Part shown: positions 1 to 5,816 of the stretch, in pieces
How the letters are laid out: each line of letters begins with the position of its first letter
How positions within the stretch are numbered: position 1 is the stretch's first letter
From: Desulfobacteraceae bacterium
Lineage (GTDB): Bacteria > Desulfobacterota > Desulfobacteria > Desulfobacterales > JAABSP01
Direction: 5' to 3'
Assembly: GCA_011390035.1 (NCBI GenBank)
Contig: JAABTE010000019.1
Span: forward strand, 1 to 16,300
Length of the DNA: 16,300 nt
Translations under genes and position numbers: made by a program
The notes under the pieces: generated by a model
Databases searched by the model: none
What the model saw: only the letters and a program-made list of their open reading frames with translations
What the model was told of the DNA's origin: nothing

Positions 1-774
1 GCAGTCGTCAAAGACGCCGGGGATCTCGAAGACCGCCGCCCCGGAGCCCAGGGGCTGGGAAAGCTGCTGGGGCGTGACCTTCTTGTGGGGCAGCAGCACC
101 GCCGATTTCACGTCCGGTTTCAGATAGGCGGCGTACAGCGCCGCGGAGGCTGAGGTGTCTCCCGTGGAGGCGCAGATGGCCAGCACGTCCGACACCTGGC
201 CGGTTCTGATCAAAAAATTGATGTAGCTCAGGGCGCTGGCCATGCCCCGGTCCTTGAACGAGGCGCTGGGGTTCTGGCCGTCGTTCTTGAAATAAAACCG
301 CATCCCGGCCCGGGCCGTCAGGGGTGCGTTGGCCGCAACCACCGGGGTATGGCCCTCGCCCAGATAGACGATGGCGTCCTCGGGCATCACCGGGCCGATG
401 AACTCATGGTACCGGTAAATGCCCTTATAGGCCGGCGTCTTGAGAAGCCGTCGAAAATCAAAGATCCGCCGCCAGGTCTCGCCGGAAATCGCCTTCAGGC
501 GGTCAAACTCCCGGTCCTCGATGAGCAGCACGGCGCCGCAATCGGGGCAGGTGTACAGCAGCTTTTCGATGCCGCTCCGGCCGCCGCATCCAAGGCACCT
601 GTAAAACAGTCCCTGGCGATGCCGCGGCCGGATATGGGGCCGCACATCCTCCGGAAAATCGGCATCCCGGATCGAGGGAGCGGGAATGCCCCCGGCGGAA
701 ATGCCTTCGGCTGGAATGCCTTCGGCTGAAATGCCCCCGGCTGAAATGGCTCTATCGGGCGGGGCCGCCGTCAT
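1..774 (-). CDS. thrC: Threonine synthase, N-terminal part (runs off the left edge)
   Basis: PLP-dependent enzyme that converts O-phosphohomoserine to threonine and phosphate in the cytoplasm. The first 258 residues are visible. A rubredoxin-like zinc ribbon has Cys60, Cys63, Cys76 and Cys79. The PLP lysine is Lys174 in ASFKDRG, followed by the STGDTSAS phosphate-binding segment near residues 203-210. This zinc-ribbon form is common in delta-proteobacteria and archaea. The ATG at 774-772 overlaps the serS stop (TGA 773-771) as ATGA, which suggests translational coupling and one transcript with serS. Residues 10-32 are an odd tail of pentapeptide repeats (G-I-S/P-A-E/G) encoded by a 15-bp tandem repeat. 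A start downstream of the repeat is possible, but no ATG with a good ribosome site is visible before the zinc ribbon. Function is certain; the start is fairly sure. Confidence 0.93.
   Translation of the reverse strand, partial: MTAAPPDRAISAGGISAEGIPAEGISAGGIPAPSIRDADFPEDVRPHIRPRHRQGLFYRCLGCGGRSGIEKLLYTCPDCGAVLLIEDREFDRLKAISGETWRRIFDFRRLLKTPAYKGIYRYHEFIGPVMPEDAIVYLGEGHTPVVAANAPLTARAGMRFYFKNDGQNPSASFKDRGMASALSYINFLIRTGQVSDVLAICASTGDTSASAALYAAYLKPDVKSAVLLPHKKVTPQQLSQPLGSGAAVFEIPGVFDDC
685..744. repeat. 15-bp tandem repeat, four copies, in the 5' end of thrC
   Basis: Units at 685-699, 700-714, 715-729 and 730-744 follow AATGCC(CC/TT)CGGC(G/T)G(A/G), and a partial fifth unit (AATGGC) follows. On the coding strand they give G-I-(S/P)-A-(E/G) pentapeptides upstream of the ThrC zinc ribbon. 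The unit is a multiple of three, so copy changes keep the frame. Confidence 0.9.
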
Positions 775-2060
775 GACGCCCGCTCCGCGGCCGTCAGCCG
801 CTCCATGCCGCCCATGTAGGGCCGAAGGGCCTCGGGGATGACCACCGTTCCGTCCGCCTGCTGAAAGTTTTCCAGGATGGCCGCCACGGTGCGTCCCACG
901 GCCAGGCCCGACCCGTTCAGGGTGTGGACCAGCTCGGTGCCCTTTTTGCCCTTTCGCTTGAACCGGATGTCCGCCCGGCGGGCCTGGAAATCCTCGAAGT
1001 TGGAGCAGGAGGAGATCTCCCTGTAGACCCCCTGGGCGGGCATCCAGACCTCGATGTCATAGGTCTTGGCCGCGGAAAAGCCAAGGTCTCCCGTACACAG
1101 GGTGATCACCTGGTAGGCCAGCCCCAGCCGGGCCAGGATGGTCTCGGCGTTGGCCAGCAGGGTCTCCAGCTCGTCGTAGGAGGTCTCCGGCGCGGAGAAC
1201 TTGACCAGCTCCACCTTGTTGAACTGGTGCTGGCGGATCAGGCCCCGGGTGTCCTTGCCGTAGGAGCCGGCCTCGGACCGGAAGCAGGGGGTGTGGGCGG
1301 TGTAGCGGATGGGCAGGGCCGCCTCGTCAAGGACCTCGCCCTGGTGGATGTTGGTCACCGGCACCTCGGCGGTGGGCACCAGGAAATAGTCCCATCCTTC
1401 CAGCTTGAACAGGTCGGCGGCGAACTTGGGCAGTTGGCCGGTGCCGGTCATGCTCTGGCGGTTGACGATGAAGGGGGGCAAAACCTCCTTGTAGCCGTGC
1501 TCGCAGGTGTGGATGTCCAGCATGAAGTTGATCAGTGCCCGCTCCAGCCTTGCCCCGGCCCCAAGATACAGGGGGAACCGGGCGCCTGTAATCCGGGCGG
1601 CCCGGTCGAAATCCAGGATGCCAAGGGCCTCGCCGATGTCCCAGTGGGCGGCCGGCGCGAAGGCGAACTCGGGCGCCGCGCCCTGGCGCTTGACCAGGGT
1701 GTTGTCCTCCTCGTTTTTTCCCACCGGCACGGAGGCGTGGGGCAGGTTGGGCAGGCCCATCAGAATCTCGCGCACGGCCGCCTCGTGGACGGAAAGGTCC
1801 TTTTCCAGCTCCTTTACGCGGTTGGAAACCTCCCGCATCCGCAGCACCTTGTCCTCGGCGTTCTCGCCGGCCTTTTTCATCCGGGCGATCTCCTCGGAGA
1901 CCACGTTGCGCTGATGGCGCAGCGCCTCGATTTCCGAAAGGACCTCCCGCCGGCCGGCGTCGCTCTTTTCGAAGGCGGAAAGATCCGCCTTGCCGCCGCG
2001 GTCGGCAAGGGCCGCCCGCACCACATCCAGGTTTTGTGCGACAAACTTGATATCCAGCAT
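771..2060 (-). CDS. serS: Serine--tRNA ligase
   Basis: Charges tRNA-Ser (and tRNA-Sec) with serine, a class II synthetase. The 429 residues match the family's usual length. Residues 1-110 form the N-terminal tRNA-binding arm, with a long charged coiled coil at about 28-105. The catalytic core has the serine-binding TAE at 230-232, motif 2 at FRSEAG (260-265) with RQHQF (276-280), and motif 3 GLAVGRTVAAILEN (385-398). The ATG is preceded by TAGGATGGGTT, an acceptable ribosome site. Its stop overlaps the thrC start (ATGA). It is divergent from the folate gene, with a 186-bp gap. No anomalies in the enzyme itself. Confidence 0.97.
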   Translation of the reverse strand: MLDIKFVAQNLDVVRAALADRGGKADLSAFEKSDAGRREVLSEIEALRHQRNVVSEEIARMKKAGENAEDKVLRMREVSNRVKELEKDLSVHEAAVREILMGLPNLPHASVPVGKNEEDNTLVKRQGAAPEFAFAPAAHWDIGEALGILDFDRAARITGARFPLYLGAGARLERALINFMLDIHTCEHGYKEVLPPFIVNRQSMTGTGQLPKFAADLFKLEGWDYFLVPTAEVPVTNIHQGEVLDEAALPIRYTAHTPCFRSEAGSYGKDTRGLIRQHQFNKVELVKFSAPETSYDELETLLANAETILARLGLAYQVITLCTGDLGFSAAKTYDIEVWMPAQGVYREISSCSNFEDFQARRADIRFKRKGKKGTELVHTLNGSGLAVGRTVAAILENFQQADGTVVIPEALRPYMGGMERLTAAERAS

Positions 2061-2144
2061 AACCCATCCTATTCATTCGAATTCTCGCCGCGCCGGGCGC
2101 GGTGTTCCGGACCCGGTCGGGCCTGTGATCCACTGCCCTGGCTT

Positions 2145-2172
2145 CGTATCATGCGGCAGGGTGTTTCGTCAA
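2145..2172 (-). promoter_or_regulatory. Candidate sigma-70 promoter for serS-thrC
   Basis: Read on the minus strand, TTGACG (2172-2167) is followed after 16 bp by GATACG (2150-2145). The -35 matches at 5/6, the -10 only at 3/6. Transcription would begin near 2138, leaving about 78 nt of leader. That leader carries a small inverted repeat, CCGCGC-CGG-GCGCGG, at 2088-2102. This is a prediction from motif and position only. Confidence 0.35.
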
Positions 2173-2185
2173 TAATTATTATAAG

Positions 2186-2215
2186 TTGACTTTAATGGGC
2201 CCTTTCGTGTAGTGT
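2186..2215 (+). promoter_or_regulatory. Candidate promoter for the folate cyclo-ligase gene
   Basis: TTGACT (2186-2191) is a good -35 box. A weak TAGTGT (2210-2215) lies 18 bp downstream. An alternative is TATAAG (2180-2185), which has a good -10 but no -35. The surrounding 2170-2200 stretch is A+T-rich in a G+C-rich region. The same AGTTGACTT string precedes pcm at 4082-4090, supporting a promoter role. The rest of the 2061-2246 gap holds no gene I can recognise. Confidence 0.3.
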
Positions 2216-2246
2216 GATCTGAAACGAATCGACTCGGAGATGGCTT

Positions 2247-2834
2247 ATGGAGGAAATCAAGGAAGCGAAGCGCCGGATACGAGAGGACATGCAGCGGATG
2301 ATTGCATCCCTTTCTGAAAAGGATCTGGCGGAAAAGACCCGGCGGATCGAAGACAGGCTTTTCGAGTTCGCCAATTTTCAGGAGGCCCGGATTCCCCTGA
2401 TGCACATCGGGGAAAAAGGCATGCTGGACACCTGGAGCATTCTGCGCCGCTGCCGGCAGATGCGAAAGATGGTCATCCTGCCGGTCTTCGGAAAAGAGAA
2501 GTTCAAATGCAGCCTGCTCAAGGTGGACGATTTGAAGCGGGATATGAAGACCGACGCGGACGGCCGGATGTTTCCCAACCCGGAAAGGTGCAAGCCCGTG
2601 CCCATGGAATGCATCGAGATCGCCCTGATTCCGGCGGTGGCCCTGGATGAAAAGGGGGGCCGGGTGGGCGCCGGATACGGCCATTACGACCGGCTGATTC
2701 CCCGGCTGCCCATGACCACCCGCAAGGTCTGCCTGGCCCTCGAGGGCCAGATACTGGGGCAGGCGCCGGCCACCTCCAATGACAAGACGGTGGACATCAT
2801 CATCACCGAGGAGCGCGTCATCTACAAGATCTGA
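2247..2834 (+). CDS. 5-formyltetrahydrofolate cyclo-ligase
   Basis: Converts 5-formyl-THF to 5,10-methenyl-THF with ATP, returning a dead-end folate to one-carbon metabolism. The 195 residues fit the family (about 180-200). The family signature is at residues 134-149, DEKGGRVGAGYGHYDR, equivalent to the usual D..G.RLG.GgG.YDR nucleotide/folate-binding loop. The basic N-terminus (about 6-35) is the usual K/R-rich ATP-binding start. ATG at 2247 follows GGAG at 2236-2239 with good spacing. It stands alone on the plus strand, divergent from serS and convergent with the potassium channel gene. Its last codons and stop (Y-K-I-stop) are duplicated directly downstream. In many proteobacteria this gene (ygfA/fau) follows the 6S RNA gene; I could not see a 6S RNA here. 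Confidence 0.93.
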   Translation: MEEIKEAKRRIREDMQRMIASLSEKDLAEKTRRIEDRLFEFANFQEARIPLMHIGEKGMLDTWSILRRCRQMRKMVILPVFGKEKFKCSLLKVDDLKRDMKTDADGRMFPNPERCKPVPMECIEIALIPAVALDEKGGRVGAGYGHYDRLIPRLPMTTRKVCLALEGQILGQAPATSNDKTVDIIITEERVIYKI

Positions 2835-2878
2835 AAACCCGGCATCCCGGTACAAGATCTGAAAACGCGGCATCCCGG
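2823..2878. repeat. 28-bp tandem duplication spanning the cyclo-ligase stop codon
   Basis: Copies at 2823-2850 and 2851-2878 differ at one position only. Each begins TACAAGATCTGAAAAC and ends GGCATCCCGG. Each copy contains the codons Y-K-I-TGA, so the protein ends in copy 1 and copy 2 is untranslated. Confidence 0.95.
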
Positions 2879-2892
2879 CGCGTCGGGTTTTC
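2833..2892. terminator. Bidirectional terminator, split by the 28-bp duplication
   Basis: GAAAACCCG (2833-2841) is a perfect inverted match to CGGGTTTTC (2884-2892), giving a 9-bp stem with A and T runs on its flanks, as in bidirectional terminators between convergent genes. The loop is 42 nt because of the tandem duplication. The inner copy (2861-2869, GAAAACGCG) pairs with one mismatch and a 14-nt loop. It serves the convergent cyclo-ligase and potassium channel genes. Confidence 0.6.
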
Positions 2893-2912
2893 GGGCCGGG
2901 CATGGCCGGGAC

Positions 2913-3962
2913 TCATTCCTCTTCCTTTTCGGGCCGACCCCGGCCGCCCCGGCCCTCCGGCGGGCAGGGGTTCAATATCTTTTCGAGCAGTTGCAGGTTG
3001 CTGTCTCGACCCACGGCGACCACTGTGTCGCCGATATTAAGCGTCGCCTCGTAAGAGGGGTTGAATTGCATGGTCCCGTCCGGCTTCTTGATGGCGATGA
3101 TGATCAGATTGTATCGCTGGCGGATGCCAGAGTCCTTGAGCATCACCCCCACCAGATGCGAGGCGGCGCTCACCGGAATCTCCTCCATCTGAATGTCCGT
3201 TGGCTGGTCCGACAGGGCCAGGTCCAGAAAGTTGGTCACCGTGGGCCGCAGTATCCGCTGGGCCATGCTGGCCGCCCCAATCTCGTAGGGCGATTCCACC
3301 CGGTTGGCGCCGGCCGCCCTCAGCTTCGATTCCGACTCCCGCTCACCGGCCCGGGCGATGATGTTCAGGTTCGGGTTTAGCTGCCGGGCCGTGAGCACCA
3401 GAAAGACATTGTCCGCGTCCGTTCCCAGGGCGGCTATGAGGCCGGCGGCTTCGGTGACGCGGGCCTTGAGCAGGCTGGCGTCATTGGCCGCATCCCCTAA
3501 GATGTACAGCGCCCCGTCCTTTTCCATCTCCGGCGCCATGGCCGGGTTGGCCTCCACCACCACAAGGCCGAGGGGCCGGCCGCGCAGTTTCTTGCACAGC
3601 ACCCGGCCGATGCGGCCGTATCCGCAGACGATATAATGATTCTTCAGGCGGTTGATCTTTCGGTCCAATCTTCTCCTCCCCAGTATCTGGCGGATCTGTC
3701 CTTCCACCATGAACTGCACCACCGCGCCGGCCACATAGACGAAAAAGCCGAAGCCCGACATGATCAGGATGATTGTGAAGATCCGGGCACCCGGGCTCAG
3801 GGCGTGGGTCTCTGAATAGCCCACGGTGGTGAGCGTGATGATCGTCATGTAGAGGCTGTCCAGCAGCGACCACTTCTCGATGATCATGTAGCCGGCGGTG
3901 CCGACCAGGATGATGATCGTCGAAAGGGTGATGGCCGCGATAAGATGTTTGGTGCTGTCCAT
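2913..3962 (-). CDS. Two-TM potassium channel with RCK (TrkA-N/TrkA-C) domain
   Basis: Inner-membrane K+ channel subunit, expected to form tetramers gated by ligand binding to cytoplasmic RCK domains (MthK/YugO type). From the ATG at 3962 it has 349 residues. TM1 is about 7-28. A pore helix leads to the selectivity filter TTVGYSE (45-51). TM2 is about 60-86. A RCK/TrkA-N Rossmann domain starts at NHYIVCGYGRIGRVL (108-122), and a TrkA-C domain covers about 250-330. The tail is Gly/Arg/Glu-rich. The frame is open up to a TTG at 4043, but that would add a poor 27-residue leader, so I prefer the ATG even though its ribosome site is weak. Convergent with the cyclo-ligase gene and divergent from pcm. 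The gated ligand cannot be told from sequence. Confidence 0.93.
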   Translation of the reverse strand: MDSTKHLIAAITLSTIIILVGTAGYMIIEKWSLLDSLYMTIITLTTVGYSETHALSPGARIFTIILIMSGFGFFVYVAGAVVQFMVEGQIRQILGRRRLDRKINRLKNHYIVCGYGRIGRVLCKKLRGRPLGLVVVEANPAMAPEMEKDGALYILGDAANDASLLKARVTEAAGLIAALGTDADNVFLVLTARQLNPNLNIIARAGERESESKLRAAGANRVESPYEIGAASMAQRILRPTVTNFLDLALSDQPTDIQMEEIPVSAASHLVGVMLKDSGIRQRYNLIIIAIKKPDGTMQFNPSYEATLNIGDTVVAVGRDSNLQLLEKILNPCPPEGRGGRGRPEKEEE

Positions 3963-4008
3963 GTTTCCGGAAAAGGCGGTTCGGGTTTTAATCGATGGTT
4001 GCCAAAAA

Positions 4009-4038
4009 AATATGTTGTAGGGAATATTGTGTTGTAAA
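4009..4038 (-). promoter_or_regulatory. Candidate promoter for the potassium channel gene
   Basis: On the minus strand, TTTACA (4038-4033; 5/6) is followed after 18 bp by CATATT (4014-4009; 4/6). It lies in the A+T-rich divergent gap, about 45 nt upstream of the chosen ATG. Motif-based only. Confidence 0.3.
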
Positions 4039-4083
4039 ATCAAGTGAATTTTAGTTTAATACCGGCGCGGCATCGGATGCGAG

Positions 4084-4112
4084 TTGACTTAAACATCCTG
4101 ATTTGATAAAGA
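4084..4112 (+). promoter_or_regulatory. Candidate promoter for pcm
   Basis: TTGACT (4084-4089) with a weak TAAAGA (4107-4112) after 17 bp. Transcription would start near 4119, almost at the pcm ATG (4121). No Shine-Dalgarno sequence is visible ahead of that ATG, so the mRNA may be leaderless. The -35 context matches the one before the folate gene. Confidence 0.3.
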
Positions 4113-4120
4113 TTTCATCC

Positions 4121-4786
4121 ATGGAAAAAGAACCTCTGAAATATGAGAGACAGCGGGAAGAGATGGTCCGAAAGCAGATCGAGGCGCGGGGCATCGACGA
4201 CGCCCGGGTGCTGGAGGCCGTCCGGCGGGTGCCCCGCCACCTGTTCGTGGGCGAGGCCCTCATGGATCAGGCCTACGGCGACTTTCCCCTTCCCATCGGA
4301 GAGCGCCAGACCATCTCCCAGCCATACATCGTGGCCGAGATGACCCAGGCCCTCCGGTTGGGCCCTGAACACCGGGTGCTGGAGATCGGCACCGGCTCCG
4401 GATACCAGGCCGCCGTGCTGGCCGAGATCGCCTTCCGGGTCTATACCATCGAGCGCATCCATTCGCTGTACATCCGCGCCCGCCGCCTCTTTGACCGGCT
4501 GGGCTACCACAACATCGTCACCCGCTATTCCGACGGCACCGCCGGGTGGGAGGACGAAAGCCCGTTCGACGCCATCATCGTCACCGCCGGGGCCCCCGGC
4601 ATCCCCGCCTGCTACATCAACCAGTTGGCGGAGGGGGGCCGCCTGATCATCCCCGTGGGCAACGAATACACCCAGGAACTGATCAAGGTCGTCAAGGAGG
4701 CCCAGGGCACCCGCCAGACCGAACTGGGCGGCTGCCGCTTTGTCAAGCTGGTGGGCGAGGCGGGCTGGAAGGAAGCGGACCATTGA
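4121..4786 (+). CDS. pcm: Protein-L-isoaspartate O-methyltransferase
   Basis: SAM-dependent enzyme that methylates L-isoaspartyl residues in aged proteins so that they can revert to aspartate. 221 residues from the ATG at 4121. The family substrate loop QTISQPYIVAEMT is at 63-75. SAM motif I VLEIGTGSGYQAAVLA is at 86-101. YSDGTAGW (136-143) and PFDAIIVTAGAP (148-159) are the later SAM/active-site motifs. The frame is open back to a TTG at 4103, but neither start has a clear ribosome site; ATG 4121 gives the usual N-terminus. The last codons and stop lie in a 31-bp tandem duplication shared with the start of the DUF368 gene downstream. The two are probably co-transcribed. Confidence 0.96.
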   Translation: MEKEPLKYERQREEMVRKQIEARGIDDARVLEAVRRVPRHLFVGEALMDQAYGDFPLPIGERQTISQPYIVAEMTQALRLGPEHRVLEIGTGSGYQAAVLAEIAFRVYTIERIHSLYIRARRLFDRLGYHNIVTRYSDGTAGWEDESPFDAIIVTAGAPGIPACYINQLAEGGRLIIPVGNEYTQELIKVVKEAQGTRQTELGGCRFVKLVGEAGWKEADH

Positions 4787-4830
4787 AACAACGGCTCATA
4801 AGGAAGCGGACCATTGAAACAACGGCTCAT
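4769..4830. repeat. 31-bp perfect tandem duplication at the pcm / DUF368-gene junction
   Basis: Copies at 4769-4799 and 4800-4830 are identical, each starting AAGGAAGCGGACCATTGAAA. Each contains the pcm stop (CAT-TGA) overlapping a TTG start (ATTGA) and the AAGGA ribosome site ahead of it. In copy 1 the TTG (4783) overlaps the real pcm stop, but 31 bp is not a multiple of three, so it reads out of frame with the DUF368 protein. The TTG of copy 2 (4814) is in frame. Confidence 0.97.
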
Positions 4831-5737
4831 TCTGTATGGAAAGGGCGTGGCCATGGGCTGCGCCGACGCAGTGCCGGGGGTTTCCGGCGGCACCATCGCT
4901 TTTATCACCGGGATCTATGAAGAGTTGCTGGGGTCCATCCGCAGTTTTGACGCCGAGGCGGTCCGGCTGCTGGCGGCCCGTAACCTGGTCGGCTTCTGGC
5001 GGCACGTTAACGCTACCTTCCTGTGCGTGCTGGGCGGCGGCATTCTCACGGCCCTGGTGCTGCTTTCCCGCGTTCTGCTGCATCTTCTGGTCGCTTATCC
5101 GGAGATGGTCTGGGCCTTTTTCTTCGGCCTGATCGTGGCGTCGGCTTTGATGGTGGGCCGAAAGATCGGGGCGTGGCGGCCGCCGGTGATGGCCAGCGCC
5201 CTGTGCGGGCTGGCCTTTGGCTACGCCATCACGGTCATCGCCCCGGCCGAGACCACCAACGCCGGCTGGTTCGTCTTCGCCTCCGGCATGATCGCCATAT
5301 GCGCCATGATTTTGCCTGGAATCTCCGGCAGCTTCATCCTGCTGCTGATGGGAAAATACGAGTATGTGCTGGGGGCCCTGCGGGATTTGAACCTGACGGT
5401 GATCGCCATCTTTTCCGCCGGGGCCGGCATCGGCATCCTCGCCTTTTCCCATCTTCTCCACTGGCTGCTCCGGCGCCACCACGACCTGACCGTGGCCGGG
5501 CTAACCGGCATCATGGCGGGCTCGCTGAACAAGGTGTGGCCCTGGAAGCAGACCCTTGAAACCTTCTTGAGCGGCAGCGGCAAGGTCAAGCCCCTCGTCA
5601 CCGCCAATGTCCTGCCCGGCAATTACCTCGAGCTGACCGGCCGGGAGCCGCACCTGCTCTATGCCCTGCTCCTGGCAGCGGCCGGTTTCGCCCTGGTGTG
5701 CTGGCTGGAGCGCGTCTCGGGCGCGGCGGGGGAATAA
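4814..5737 (+). CDS. DUF368 membrane protein, probable undecaprenyl-phosphate translocase (PopT family)
   Basis: Polytopic inner-membrane protein of the DUF368 family. Members (PopT) have been shown to recycle the C55-phosphate lipid carrier for peptidoglycan and O-antigen synthesis by moving it back across the membrane; applying that here is by homology. 307 residues. The family's two internal half-repeats are clear: ADAVPGVSGGTIAFITGIYEELLGSI at 17-42 and MILPGISGSFILLLMGKYEYVLGAL at 165-189, each with the P-G-V/I-S-G motif. About eight hydrophobic segments run through the protein. Start: TTG at 4814 behind AAGGA (4800-4804). An ATG at 4853 would remove the first 13 residues and is a weaker choice. 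It follows pcm after the duplicated junction and converges on glgX. Confidence 0.88.
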   Translation: MKQRLILYGKGVAMGCADAVPGVSGGTIAFITGIYEELLGSIRSFDAEAVRLLAARNLVGFWRHVNATFLCVLGGGILTALVLLSRVLLHLLVAYPEMVWAFFFGLIVASALMVGRKIGAWRPPVMASALCGLAFGYAITVIAPAETTNAGWFVFASGMIAICAMILPGISGSFILLLMGKYEYVLGALRDLNLTVIAIFSAGAGIGILAFSHLLHWLLRRHHDLTVAGLTGIMAGSLNKVWPWKQTLETFLSGSGKVKPLVTANVLPGNYLELTGREPHLLYALLLAAAGFALVCWLERVSGAAGE

Positions 5738-5816
5738 GATCCCAATGGGCCGGGCGTCCGCTCCCGGTCATGGGACCGGTCACGCAACCGGTCACGCAAC
5801 CGGGTCATGGGATCTT
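5736..5816. terminator. Nested inverted repeats between convergent genes, likely bidirectional terminator
   Basis: AAGATCCCA (5736-5744) pairs perfectly with TGGGATCTT (5808-5816), bracketing the gap from the DUF368-gene stop to the last glgX codons. Inside are two competing hairpins: CCGGTC-ATGG-GACCGG (5764-5779) and GACCGGT-CACGCA-ACCGGTC (5774-5793). No U-run follows, so this is not a classic intrinsic terminator. Confidence 0.45.
5764..5812. repeat. 12-bp tandem repeat, four units, reaching the glgX stop codon
   Basis: Units: CCGGTCATGGGA (5764-5775), CCGGTCACGCAA (5776-5787), the same again (5788-5799), and CCGGGTCATGGGA (5800-5812, one extra G). The last unit contains the glgX stop (TCA on plus at 5805-5807). 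The first unit repeats that stop context outside the gene. Confidence 0.9.

Noticed and set aside
2061..2246. 6S RNA gene upstream of the folate cyclo-ligase, its usual place in many proteobacteria.
   Set aside because: The gap is about the right size, but I found no long closing stem or central bubble. It seems to be a divergent promoter region instead. A covariance-model search would settle it.
2888..2936. Direct repeat TTTTCGGGCCG around the potassium channel stop (2888-2898 and 2926-2936).
   Set aside because: Only 11 bp match and the following sequence diverges, so I cannot separate it from chance in G+C-rich DNA. It was not counted with the stop-spanning duplications.
5764..5812. CRISPR-like array.
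   Set aside because: Units are 12 bp, directly abutting, without spacers, and no cas genes are present.
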